Below, piece after piece: positions 18,273 through 25,724 of a stretch of 64,000 bases of DNA (the first letter of the stretch is position 1; the number at the start of each line of letters is the position of its first letter). The DNA is taken from NCBI RefSeq assembly GCF_000300005.1, contig NC_018691.1, positions 310,001 to 374,000 of the forward strand, read 5' to 3'. The translations under genes and the position numbers were made by a program. Origin of the DNA: Alloalcanivorax dieselolei B5 (GTDB taxonomy: Bacteria; Pseudomonadota; Gammaproteobacteria; Pseudomonadales; Alcanivoracaceae). Below the pieces are notes generated by a model that saw only the letters and a list, made by a program, of their open reading frames with translations, was not told where the DNA came from and did no database searches.

Positions 18273-18980
18273 ATGCCGGGAAGGCCGCCTGAAGTTGATC
18301 ATGTCAAGAAAACATTTTTGAAGTCAGTAGAATCTGCGCGAAAGCTGTTTTTGGCTGTTCAGTCTGTCTCTGGAATTAACCCAAATTCAGCTTGCCCGCG
18401 ATTGCATACCGAGCAAGCAAGAAGGGTTGTCGAGCTAGCATTTTTGGGTTTGGTTTCAAATTGGGAAGAGTTTTTGGAGCAGTCCTTCGTAAGGTATATG
18501 GCAGGCGCGAAGGCAAAGAACGGATATGCCCCCAAATTGAGGCTGGGAAAGGCTTCTGATATAGCGCATGCATATCATGTGGTTTCAGGTGATTCTAAAT
18601 TTGATCCTACAAAGAACTATTCAAAATTCGGAGCACCGAAATGGGTTATTGACTCGGCTCGTATCTATTTTGATTCTGGGAGTCCATATGCTCCTCGAAT
18701 GCAAGCATATATCGAGCCTCTCGAGTCGGCTGTAAAAATACGGAACCGGGTGGCGCACAACTCTGAGAAATGCCGCGAGGACTTCAAGAAGGTCGCAAGA
18801 ACGCATTTAGGATTGCAGCCAAACGCAAAGCTTACACAGGGTTATAGTGCGGGTGATTTGCTTATGCAGGCCCCAGTTGCAATTTTTAATCAAAAGATAA
18901 AGGCTAAGTTTGATTCGTATTTTGAAACATATTGCGGGCTATTTACTTATCTTGCCAATCAAATCGTGCCAAAGCGCTAA
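18273..18980 (+). CDS. integron cassette 3: HEPN-like protein
   Basis: Predicted protein of 235 aa, mostly helical and soluble. The motif RNRVAH (R157 to H162) fits the RX4H signature of HEPN ribonucleases, and the preceding IEPLESAVKI and following NSEKC are typical of the helix around it. An N-terminal helix with EEFLEQSF resembles the RiboL-PSP/MAE_28990 group of HEPN proteins. HEPN proteins are RNases in toxin-antitoxin and anti-phage systems. No antitoxin gene is present, so it may act alone or be tightly regulated. A GGAG site lies 6 bp ahead of the ATG. Confidence 0.65.
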   Translation: MPGRPPEVDHVKKTFLKSVESARKLFLAVQSVSGINPNSACPRLHTEQARRVVELAFLGLVSNWEEFLEQSFVRYMAGAKAKNGYAPKLRLGKASDIAHAYHVVSGDSKFDPTKNYSKFGAPKWVIDSARIYFDSGSPYAPRMQAYIEPLESAVKIRNRVAHNSEKCREDFKKVARTHLGLQPNAKLTQGYSAGDLLMQAPVAIFNQKIKAKFDSYFETYCGLFTYLANQIVPKR

Positions 18981-19022
18981 CAAAGCCAAGCACGCGACAA
19001 GCGCGTGTTGGCGGCGTTATAT
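18975..19022 (+). repeat. attC site of cassette 3 (short)
   Basis: CGCTAAC (18975-18981) and GTTATAT (19016-19022) are the outer boxes. GCCAAGCACGCG and CGCGTGTTGGC pair closely. The site is only 48 bp long, near the lower end of attC lengths. It overlaps the stop codon of the cassette 3 gene. Confidence 0.85.
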
Positions 19023-19034
19023 CTGTAGGAGCCA

Positions 19035-19490
19035 ATGATGTCCCAGGAAGAAGAGCTGGAGCTTTTTCGTCAGTTCCGGTCTGTGCAACAAAGGAACTCT
19101 TACTTTTTGCTAGCTGCGGCGGGCGCGGCCATGGCTTTTTCTATGACGCAGACAAAGGCCGAACCATTAATTTGGCCGCATGCCTTATGGGTACTATCAG
19201 TATCTGCGTGGGCCTGGAGCTTCTACTCTGGACTTCAATTTATCGAACATGCTGGCAGCGCACTCTTTCAGAACCATAATTATCTTGTGCTTAAAAGGCT
19301 CATCTCCGGTATGCCACCAGACAAAGCTGGTGTGGAGATGAAAGACTTAAAAGAAAGATTTGATACAACTCTTGGTCGCCATGACCGGAAAATGAAGATC
19401 CATGGAGACCTCCAGAAATACATGCTTTTGGCAGGTGCTGTCACCTATTTTCTATGGCACGCGCTTGAGATGTATATTGCAAAGGTATAA
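19035..19490 (+). CDS. integron cassette 4: small membrane protein
   Basis: Protein of 151 aa with hydrophobic segments at about 21-37, 46-64 and 127-144 and a charged middle part (KDLKERFDTTLGRHDRKMK). The N-terminus is acidic (QEEELELF). GTAGGAG precedes the ATG. I do not recognise the family. Membrane proteins of this size are common in integron cassettes, and no function can be given. Confidence 0.65.
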   Translation: MMSQEEELELFRQFRSVQQRNSYFLLAAAGAAMAFSMTQTKAEPLIWPHALWVLSVSAWAWSFYSGLQFIEHAGSALFQNHNYLVLKRLISGMPPDKAGVEMKDLKERFDTTLGRHDRKMKIHGDLQKYMLLAGAVTYFLWHALEMYIAKV

Positions 19491-19569
19491 CCATGCCAGT
19501 CACGGCGACGGTTACTACATTGCGGCTGCGCCTCTATTCCGTAACCGCGCGTGCTGAGCGGCGTTAGCC
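19485..19569 (+). repeat. attC site of cassette 4
   Basis: GTATAAC (19485-19491) and GTTAGCC (19563-19569) form the R boxes. The inner strings include GCCAGTCACGGCGACGGTTAC and a distal GTAACCGCGCGTGCTGAGC that pair through GGTTAC/GTAACC. The gene's TAA is within the first box. Confidence 0.82.
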
Positions 19570-19627
19570 CTCTTGAGATAAGTTTAACCATGAATGATTC
19601 GCTAAAACCTGCATTTCGTGCGCGCAT

Positions 19628-19696
19628 GGGGTCAGGTCTTGCCATTTGCCTTTGCGAGACAGCCCCTCCTAAGGGGCAAAAGGCAAGACTTGACCC
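19628..19696. repeat. palindromic repeat of the GTCAGGTCTTGC family, copy 2
   Basis: A left arm GGGGTCAGGTCTTGCC and a right arm GGCAAGACTTGACCC enclose about 40 bp with inner arms ATTTGCC and GGCAAAA. It abuts the left end of the IS4-family element exactly at 19697. Confidence 0.8.
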
Positions 19697-21243
19697 GAAT
19701 GGCACTTACTTAACCCCCGCCTTTTGCCCGCCGGAGCCTGCTTTATTCCATGGGCGTTGCTTTGGTGGATGCCCATGCCGACGTATCCACGCCTGCGCCT
19801 CATGCCGGGGACGCGTTAACAGCGGGAGCGGTTTCGGTCGTCGCTTGACCGCTCTGGGTTCAATACGTCCTGGGCGGTTCCCCACCCGCTGCTGGCCAAT
19901 CAGACGAAAGAGTTCCGTTAAATCGTCACTGGTATGGCAAGCGAGCAGTTGTTGGTACCAAGCCTGCCAGCATTGCAGAGCATGTTTGAAGCTCAGCGTA
20001 CGAGGCAATACCTTCGCCAACACGGCGGACGGCACCATCAGAAGCCGGACCAGATTATAGGCCAGAAGGTACACCCACAGTTCCTTTTCCGCCATCTCCG
20101 GTGTTTTACAGCTCAAGGCTTCCATCCCCAGAGTGGTTTTGATGTGCCGGATATCCAGCTCTACCTGCCAGCGGCTTCGATATAACGCTTTCAGCGCCTG
20201 ACGTGGCGCCCGCGCCGGATCATACAAGGTGGTGATCAGCACTTTTCCACCCAGCGCCACTTCACGCAAGGCGATATCGTCGGGCAGTGCCTGATAGTGC
20301 GCCAGACTCATCCAGTCCGGACGCTGGCAAGGTTTGCTAATTCGGATCAGATGATCCTTGTGGCCCAGGCGCTTTCCCTTACGGAAGTCCGTTGTCAGCT
20401 TACGAGCACCATTTTGTGCGAACACGACATCCACACCACGAGCCAGACAGTCCGCCAGAATCACGTAGCTGCCATACAGTCCATCCCCCAGGAGGATATC
20501 GCCAGCGTTGAAGCCAGGCAGCAACGAACGGAACAGGGTGTGTTCGCTGGCGCCTTTACCCGCATAAGGCCCCATTGCCGCATTCAGTACGGCACCGCTG
20601 GCCAGACAGGTGACGGCGACAATGCGGCAGAGAGGGAAGCCCAGACCGGGCTTCTGCGAGCGCTGCTGGGGATAAACCGCTTGATTGGCGGGTGTATCCG
20701 GCAGAGTCACGGTGGTGCCGTCAACGATGCGAACAGGTCGCCCCTGCCAGTGCCAGCTGTCAGGTACTTTCTCGTTGCTCAACGATCCTGTAGCGCGTGC
20801 CAGAGATGAGACCAGCTCCAGTGGTAAACGCTGCCGAGCTTTGCAATAGCCGCCTGTAGACGTACTGCACGCCTTGCGCCCTCCCAGCCAGCGTGCCACC
20901 GCAGCCTCATTGACCACTCGCTGACAGGAGCGATCCGCTTGCATCACCTGGCTCAGAAACATCGCCAGGGTTTCCGTTGGCGGGAAGAGGCGCTCGCGGT
21001 GCTCGGGCAATGAGGATTCCAGTACATCAAAGAGTTCTGCAGAGGTGAGCAGATTGAAAAAACGGATGGCATCCTGGCGGGACAACTGTCGTTTGATCGC
21101 TTGCTGCTGAAATCGATTCTGTTTAGCATCCATAGGAGCTGATCCTTGGCGGGGTGCGATTCTTTGGCGAGATAAACACGCCGCCATTGGATCAGCTTTT
21201 TTGTTTCTGGATCAAGGCCTTATCGACTAAGTAAGTGCCATTC
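19697..21243 (-). mobile_element. IS4-family insertion sequence
   Basis: An element of about 1.55 kb with perfect 16-bp ends GAATGGCACTTACTTA (left) and TAAGTAAGTGCCATTC (right). The inverted repeat extends outward with one mismatch for about 20 bp more, because both sides continue into palindromic repeats. So the true ends may lie further out, or the element targeted a pair of such repeats. It interrupts cassette 5. Confidence 0.85.
19706..21187 (-). CDS. IS4-family transposase
   Basis: DDE transposase of 493 aa, a full-length size for the family. The first aspartate is in VDGTTVTLPD, the second in LGDGLYGSY, and the glutamate lies in YRSRWQVELDIRHIKT, which matches the Y-x2-R-x3-E-x6-K signature of IS4. 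An alternative start at 21133 (MDAKQNRF) would remove 18 residues. The frame is intact, so the element may still be active. It reads opposite to the cassette genes. Confidence 0.92.
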   Translation of the reverse strand: MAACLSRQRIAPRQGSAPMDAKQNRFQQQAIKRQLSRQDAIRFFNLLTSAELFDVLESSLPEHRERLFPPTETLAMFLSQVMQADRSCQRVVNEAAVARWLGGRKACSTSTGGYCKARQRLPLELVSSLARATGSLSNEKVPDSWHWQGRPVRIVDGTTVTLPDTPANQAVYPQQRSQKPGLGFPLCRIVAVTCLASGAVLNAAMGPYAGKGASEHTLFRSLLPGFNAGDILLGDGLYGSYVILADCLARGVDVVFAQNGARKLTTDFRKGKRLGHKDHLIRISKPCQRPDWMSLAHYQALPDDIALREVALGGKVLITTLYDPARAPRQALKALYRSRWQVELDIRHIKTTLGMEALSCKTPEMAEKELWVYLLAYNLVRLLMVPSAVLAKVLPRTLSFKHALQCWQAWYQQLLACHTSDDLTELFRLIGQQRVGNRPGRIEPRAVKRRPKPLPLLTRPRHEAQAWIRRHGHPPKQRPWNKAGSGGQKAGVK

Positions 21244-21312
21244 GGGGCAAGTCTTGCCTTTTGCTTATCTAGACCTGGCCTTCCGAGAAGGCAAAACGCA
21301 AAACCTGACCCC
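21244..21312. repeat. palindromic repeat of the GTCAGGTCTTGC family, copy 3
   Basis: It begins with GGGGCAAGTCTTGCCTTTTG and ends with GGCAAAACGCAAAACC then TGACCCC. It abuts the right end of the IS4-family element. Its outer arm mirrors the copy on the left of the element. Confidence 0.8.
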
Positions 21313-21553
21313 AAAGCCCTGAGGAGACGTAGGATATTCTGGTGACTGGGCAATTAAGGCAGGCGAAGACTTGATAAATAAAGGCCTACGTGGCAATTAT
21401 CCAATTACAACGGATGAAGTTCACGCAATGATTTTGCAGTCCATAATTGAACAAAAGCTGCCAGGCACAATTGGAAACATCCAAGATCTATTAGTTTCAG
21501 TAGAACCATTGGTGAGCAACCTGGAACATAAAATAAATGAGTGCAAATCAAAG

Positions 21554-21633
21554 GCCTAACAAGCGCATGTTGGTCGCCCACTGCGTGGGTTGGGACCTTC
21601 GTTCCGCTGCGGCCCCAAATGCAGGCGTTAGCT
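21554..21633 (+). repeat. attC site of cassette 5
   Basis: GCCTAAC (21554-21560) and GTTAGCT (21627-21633) are the R boxes. GCGCATGTTGG and CCAAATGCAGGC provide inner pairing, and CCCACTGCGTGGG forms a central hairpin. The stop codon of the cassette 5 remnant lies inside the first box, which shows that the gene end belongs to this cassette. Confidence 0.85.
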
Positions 21634-21654
21634 TCAATGAGTATGGAGGCATAA

Positions 21655-22806
21655 ATGGGTCATAATGATCACATGGATGATCGAGGGTTTGACGTAGTTG
21701 ACACATATGTATGCGCAGACTGTGTTGTCGATGATGTATTAGCTCAACTTGTGAATGACAATCTTATTAGCCACACGTGCTCTTATTGTGAAAGATCATC
21801 ACAATCTATGGTTTCTGCTCCATTTGAAATTGTAATGGAGCGTATCTATGAGTCTATCTGCGCTTACTATGCAGATGCACAAGACATAGGTATTCCGTGG
21901 GATGGTGGGTGGGTTTTTCCTGAAACTGAACCATATGATGTACTCGAAGTAGTAAACCCTGGCTGGGGTGACAAGTTTACCAATGACGCCCTTGACTGCT
22001 TAGGGTGCGATAAGTATTGGGTTTCACACTCACAAGGCGACTGGGGTTTAAGTAATCCCGCACAAGCTTTGGCATATGGCTGGAGACAATTTACTGATAC
22101 CGTACTTTATAAAACTCGTTATCTATTTCTTTCAGAACCACCTGATGAGTTTGATGTTGGGCGGCCCGATTATATACCTGTTAAATATGTTTTAGAGGCG
22201 CTCGGGAATCTAGTTAAACGTCTTAATCTGGTTAAGGTCCTAGATCAAGGCACAGTGTGCTATAGGGTTAGAGTTTCAACAAATGGTAAAATTTACAGTA
22301 AGTTTTCTGAGATAAGCGTACCTCCTAAAAGACTTTCTGGGGCAGGAAGAATGAATCCTGCCGGAATTCCATATATGTACGTTGCACTTGAAAAAGAAAC
22401 AGCAAAGCTTGAAACACTATTTAAACAAAAGCGACCATATGCAGTGGCCGAACTGAAGACCATAAAACCACTTAAGTTATTAGATCTATCGGTTTTGCCT
22501 CAAGGGCCAAGTATTTTTGAGCCTGATAAATACGTTGAGCTACATGAAATCCAATTTCTACGAAAATTTCGGGATGAGATTTCAAAACGGATTTCGAAAG
22601 ATGGAATGGAGCATATAGAATACATCCCAACACAAATAATTTCAGAGTATTTTCGTCATCGATTTACAGTGGATGGTTCTAGTGTTGACGGCGTTGTTTA
22701 TAAGTCGTCAAAAAACCTCAACGGTAAGAATATTGCTTTGTTCGTTTCTGATCACAAAAGTGTTGAGGAGATGATGTTGTTGTCATCATTGCGTATGGAA
22801 AGCTAA
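21655..22806 (+). CDS. integron cassette 6: zinc-ribbon/HEPN-RES protein, putative NAD-degrading toxin
   Basis: Protein of 383 aa. The N-terminus has two CxxC knuckles (C20-C23 and C42-C45), then a helical region resembling the HEPN-associated N-terminal domain of RES proteins. The C-terminal part (about 195-375) looks like a RES domain: YRVR at 203-206, RMNPAG from R232, the glutamate of ALEKET near E246, and a late strand with VYKSSKN. RES enzymes are NAD+ phosphorylases related to ADP-ribosyltransferases and serve as toxins. A TATGGAGG site precedes the ATG. No Xre-type antitoxin neighbour is present, which is unusual for RES toxins. Confidence 0.72.
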   Translation: MGHNDHMDDRGFDVVDTYVCADCVVDDVLAQLVNDNLISHTCSYCERSSQSMVSAPFEIVMERIYESICAYYADAQDIGIPWDGGWVFPETEPYDVLEVVNPGWGDKFTNDALDCLGCDKYWVSHSQGDWGLSNPAQALAYGWRQFTDTVLYKTRYLFLSEPPDEFDVGRPDYIPVKYVLEALGNLVKRLNLVKVLDQGTVCYRVRVSTNGKIYSKFSEISVPPKRLSGAGRMNPAGIPYMYVALEKETAKLETLFKQKRPYAVAELKTIKPLKLLDLSVLPQGPSIFEPDKYVELHEIQFLRKFRDEISKRISKDGMEHIEYIPTQIISEYFRHRFTVDGSSVDGVVYKSSKNLNGKNIALFVSDHKSVEEMMLLSSLRMES

Positions 22807-22873
22807 CAGTGCCAAGCACACGGAAAGTTTACTCGCTGTCGCTCCTAAATTTCCGGTGTTGGCGGCGTTAGAA
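22801..22873 (+). repeat. attC site of cassette 6
   Basis: AGCTAAC (22801-22807) and GTTAGAA (22867-22873) are the R boxes. TGCCAAGCACACGG and CCGGTGTTGGC pair. The centre closely resembles attC2. It is the last attC found in the array. Confidence 0.87.
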
Positions 22874-22887
22874 GGTCAAAGGTGACC

Positions 22888-23085
22888 ATGAAGAGAATTG
22901 TGATCTTTATCATCTGGTTTATTCCAATATTAACTTATGGCGAGGATGTTGATTTAGATACAGGAGCTATTTGGAAGTGTGATCAGGCTGCAGTTAGAGT
23001 TTTACAGATAGGTTGGGTGTGTAAGAACGGTGCGGGATTGCGGGGGCAGGTCTTGCGTTTTGCCTTTTCGGAAAATCAGATCTAG
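22888..23085 (+). pseudogene. integron cassette 7: secreted protein cut by a palindromic repeat
   Basis: It starts at ATG 22888 with a signal peptide (MKRIVIFIIWFIPILTYG) and has two cysteines in the short mature part (WKCDQAA and GWVCKNG). After about 52 codons the frame enters the palindromic repeat at 23042, and the last residues (VLRFAFSENQI) are encoded by that repeat. The original 3' end and its attC are not seen, so the cassette appears to be truncated and the array ends here. Confidence 0.6.
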
Positions 23086-23110
23086 TTAAACAAAACGCAA
23101 GGTTCGGCCC
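23042..23110. repeat. palindromic repeat of the GTCAGGTCTTGC family, copy 4
   Basis: GGGCAGGTCTTGCGTTTTGC on the left and CAAAACGCAAGGTTCGGCCC on the right are near-complements around a centre of about 27 bp. It marks the distal end of the integron. Beyond it the composition returns to GC-rich and no gene is seen until 23270. Confidence 0.78.
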
Positions 23111-23269
23111 TTAAAGCCCACGGCGTGATAACCTTGGCGGGTTTCCTTCCCGCCGGATGGCAATGCTCTGGAAATCCAGTCGGTTACGGCCTTGGAGCGG
23201 AAGCTTCCTGTTAGCGCTCCTCGGGGGGAATCCTGCTTACCGTAACGTGAAAGGCCGGGTCCGTGGATA

Positions 23270-23716
23270 ATGAAACCTAACGCATCTTCGGGGAAGCGAT
23301 CATCCGTCGCCCGTGTGAACCGATTCCTTCCTGCCTTGCTGGTCGTGGTGGCGTTTTTCGTCGGGTTGGCCATTCTCGCTTCCGAGTCTAAACAGCGATG
23401 GTTCGTCGGTTTCTACGCGCTGATGAGCGTGCTGAGCTTTTCACTTTATGGCTTGGATAAGCGGGCTTCGGTGCGTGGTGGTTGGCGCACGCCCGAGGCG
23501 CGGCTGCATCTGGTCGAGCTGCTGGGGGGCTGGCCCGGTGCTTTGCTGGCGCAGCGGGTATTCCGCCACAAGACCCGCAAGACGTCGTTCCGGGTGGTGT
23601 TCTACCTGGCGGTGGCCGCCAATCTGGTGGCGCTGGGGTGGTTGCTCTTTGCGGATGGAGGGCCGGGTTGGCCGTTACTTTCCGGGTTGGGGGAAGGCCT
23701 CCGGGACGGCCTTTAG
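23270..23716 (+). CDS. DUF1294 family membrane protein
   Basis: Protein of 148 aa with membrane helices at about 20-37, 46-60 and 112-127. The segment LYGLDKRASVRGGWRTPEARLHLVELLGGWPGA is the diagnostic core of DUF1294. The cold-shock domain that is often fused in front is absent. The gene follows the end of the integron and has normal high-GC composition, so it marks the return to core chromosome. Function unknown. Confidence 0.85.
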   Translation: MKPNASSGKRSSVARVNRFLPALLVVVAFFVGLAILASESKQRWFVGFYALMSVLSFSLYGLDKRASVRGGWRTPEARLHLVELLGGWPGALLAQRVFRHKTRKTSFRVVFYLAVAANLVALGWLLFADGGPGWPLLSGLGEGLRDGL

Positions 23717-23821
23717 CGAGGGGCGTGTTGCGTTGTCAGGTCCGGCCCCGGGCCGCGCGGCCAAGGCGTGCCGGTGGGGTTGGTGACATAGTCCGGGCTT
23801 GGTTGATGAACTGAGGGCGCT

Positions 23822-24259
23822 ATGACGGCGAGCACATTGGCATTGTGGAGTTGCGGGCTGTTCTTTCTGGTCGGCCTGCTGACCGGGGTGTGGAAGTACG
23901 TTCAGATCAGGGGTAGTGACAAGGCCCGGGCGCATTACTATGTGGACATCGCCCACCGGGCGAGCCTGATGTACGCCTTCGCTTGTCTGGTGCTTGAGCG
24001 CTTCGCGGTGCTCAGTGTCTGGCCGGAGTGGGTTAACGTGCTGGCGGTGTTGGCGTCGGTGCTGTTTTTCGCGTTGGCGGTGGGCAGCTATATTCTGCAC
24101 GGCGCGCTCAAGGACACGCGTAACCAGCTGCAGAAGCCGCACGCCTTCGGCGCTGGGTCTTTACCGGCGTGGTTGATAAGCGGTTTCATGTGGGTGTTGG
24201 TGATTGCCGAGATCGGCGGTTTCCTGGTGTTGTTCGCGGGCTTTGCCGCCGCGCCCTGA
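23822..24259 (+). CDS. four-helix membrane protein of unknown function
   Basis: Protein of 145 aa with hydrophobic stretches at about 5-24, 48-64, 70-92 and 118-140. Between the first and second helices is the polar piece IRGSDKARAHYYVDIAHRASL, which has conserved-looking charged residues and could face the cytoplasm. I do not recognise the family with certainty. Codon use is that of the host chromosome. Confidence 0.65.
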   Translation: MTASTLALWSCGLFFLVGLLTGVWKYVQIRGSDKARAHYYVDIAHRASLMYAFACLVLERFAVLSVWPEWVNVLAVLASVLFFALAVGSYILHGALKDTRNQLQKPHAFGAGSLPAWLISGFMWVLVIAEIGGFLVLFAGFAAAP

Positions 24260-24335
24260 GCCCGCCGGTTCGCTACGGCTCTAGCTCTCGTGCTGGCCGA
24301 CGCGGGCCCCCATGCTTGCCATTGGGAGGAAGTCT

Positions 24336-24815
24336 GTGAAGATCGCGCCTATAGACCCTGGATTACCTGAGGTTGCGACATTGCTGGAGCAATCTGACCG
24401 GTATATGGCTGCGCTATACCCAGCGGAGAGCAACCATCTGGAGAGCGTAACGGATCTGAGCCAGCCAAACGTTACCTTGTTTGGGTGCTTTGTCGATGGC
24501 GCCCTGGCGGGCTGTAGCGCGGTGAAGTTGCTTTAAGATGAAGAGATGCGTTATGGAGAAATCAAGCGGCTTTTTGTCGCATCGGCCTATCGGCGGCGTG
24601 GAATTTCGAATGCTTTGATGGAGAAGGTCGAGCAATATCTTGTTGAACGTGGTGTCCAAGCCGCCAGGCTTGAGGTGGGCATAAGTCAGCAAGAGGCCCT
24701 ATCGCTTTATCGAAATCGTGGATATGTTAAGCGTACTCCGTTTGGCCGCTACCACCATGACCCACTGAGCGCATTTATGGAGAAAAAGCTTCTACCTGGC
24801 CCAGTCACAAGATAG
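24336..24815 (+). pseudogene. GNAT acetyltransferase interrupted by an in-frame TAA
   Basis: A GTG start at 24336 follows GGGAGGA. The reading frame encodes a GNAT protein of about 159 residues with the acetyl-CoA loop in YRRRGISNALM and a later SLYRNRGY. At 24534-24536 a single TAA breaks it between AVKLL and DEEMRYGEIKRLF, with no change of frame, right at the strand before the CoA-binding motif. A simple point change such as CAA or GAA to TAA would explain it. Unless the stop is read through or is a sequencing error, the enzyme is not made whole. Confidence 0.75.
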
Positions 24816-24972
24816 CAGCTTTGAGGCAGCCCTTGCCTTTCGTCCATTTCAGCAGAGTATGTCGAGAAGTAAAAGTATGAATTTTAACTCGATATGCCTT
24901 TTTTGAAAATCATTAATGGCCACCTCGGGGTATATGTAGTGAAGTGACCTTGATTTGGGGACTGGAAAAGAA

Positions 24973-25260
24973 ATGGACGAAATTATCATCGCTTGGATGG
25001 CTTTCTTGGTCATAGTATCGGTTGTTACTGCTGCTAAATTTCTAAGGGATTGGCGCAGAGATGAACCGGAATCGTATCGTCGATGGGGAAGTCCAGGTTT
25101 ATTCTATAACCTCGGCATGTATTTGACAGCTGTTTATGGTTCGGCGCTAGACGGGACAAAGAGCGTGACCCTTTTGAGAGCGCGACGCAATCTGCGTATA
25201 GCGCTTCTGTTTCTGTTGGCGTCTTTAGTCTTCGCATTTTTTGGAGCTGGAACTTCCTAG
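24973..25260 (+). CDS. small two-helix membrane protein
   Basis: Protein of 95 aa starting at ATG 24973 (MDEIIIAWMAF). Helices lie at about 4-22 and 75-92, with a polar middle section DEPESYRRWGSPGLFYNLGMYLTA. The middle and C-terminal part (LLRARRNLRIA) recur almost unchanged in the broken copy at 39805-40093, which supports that this is a real gene family. Function unknown. Confidence 0.65.
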   Translation: MDEIIIAWMAFLVIVSVVTAAKFLRDWRRDEPESYRRWGSPGLFYNLGMYLTAVYGSALDGTKSVTLLRARRNLRIALLFLLASLVFAFFGAGTS

Positions 25261-25296
25261 GGAGTGACAGTCGGCTTTCCCGTCTTTGGGGGGCTA

Positions 25297-25368
25297 GGGG
25301 TTGGCTTGCGTTTTGCCTTTTCGACATACCGGGCCTAGATAAGGTAAGCAAAATGCAAGACCTGACCT
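25297..25368. repeat. palindromic repeat of the GTCAGGTCTTGC family, copy 5
   Basis: GGCTTGCGTTTTGCCTTTTC on the left pairs with GCAAAATGCAAGACCTGACC on the right around a centre of about 25 bp. It lies 36 bp after the small membrane gene. It is nearly identical in its left arm to the copy at 23042. Confidence 0.78.
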
Positions 25369-25543
25369 CGTTGCCGCTTTCCGGCCGTGCCTACTTGCAA
25401 GCTCGATATTCTTGCAGGACGTCTGGATGCCATGGCACCGGATTTGGTGGCTAAGAAAGTGTTCTAGTAATGGGTGTGTACCTGCGGGTACGCCGATGTT
25501 AGCGGTCTTCCGCCCCCCGGACTCTGGCGTACTCCAATACACG
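25369..25543. other. non-coding stretch before the butanediol dehydrogenase gene
   Basis: This part of the 460-bp gap between 25261 and 25724 shows no convincing gene. Together with the repeat at 25297 and the operator-like repeats at 25544 it accounts for the gap. Confidence 0.4.
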
Positions 25544-25587
25544 GTACACCTGTAATATTCGTGACAGTTGGTACGTTACACCTGTAA
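25544..25587. promoter_or_regulatory. direct repeats, possible operator of the dehydrogenase gene
   Basis: ACACCTGTAA occurs at 25546-25555 and again at 25578-25587, exactly 32 bp (three helical turns) apart. The second copy is part of the palindrome TTAC-ACCT-GTAA. The pair lies 138-180 bp upstream of the dehydrogenase start, a position that suits a regulator binding site. The regulator is not known. Confidence 0.45.
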
Positions 25588-25724
25588 AAGCGGCGATGCC
25601 CGATACGACATGTCCCTTCCCTTACTCCATGGATGATCCCGTGACTTCATGCTCCTGACGGCCGACAGCGATGTTGGTGCGTATTTTGCTGGATATCGCT
25701 AACAAAAACGTAAGGAGCACAATA

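Larger units (their letters stand above)
19590..21559 (+). pseudogene. integron cassette 5: gene split by an IS4-family element
   Basis: The 5' piece begins at ATG 19590 (MNDSLKPAFRARM) and runs into a palindromic repeat at 19628. After the insertion, an open frame resumes at about 21323 (GDVGYSGDWAIKAGEDLINKG) and ends at TAA 21559, directly inside attC5. The two pieces sit in one cassette between attC4 and attC5, so they probably formed one gene. How much was lost is not known. The 3' part could also be read as a 62-aa protein from TTG 21371. No family is recognised. Confidence 0.6.

Noticed and set aside
23127-23216. Possible seventh attC (TGATAAC ... GTTAGCG)
   Set aside because: The outer boxes can be found, but the inner parts do not pair, so this is probably chance.
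25433-25450. Sigma-54 promoter (TGGCAC near TTGG) ahead of the butanediol dehydrogenase gene
   Set aside because: The -12 element is poor and the site is almost 300 bp from the start codon.
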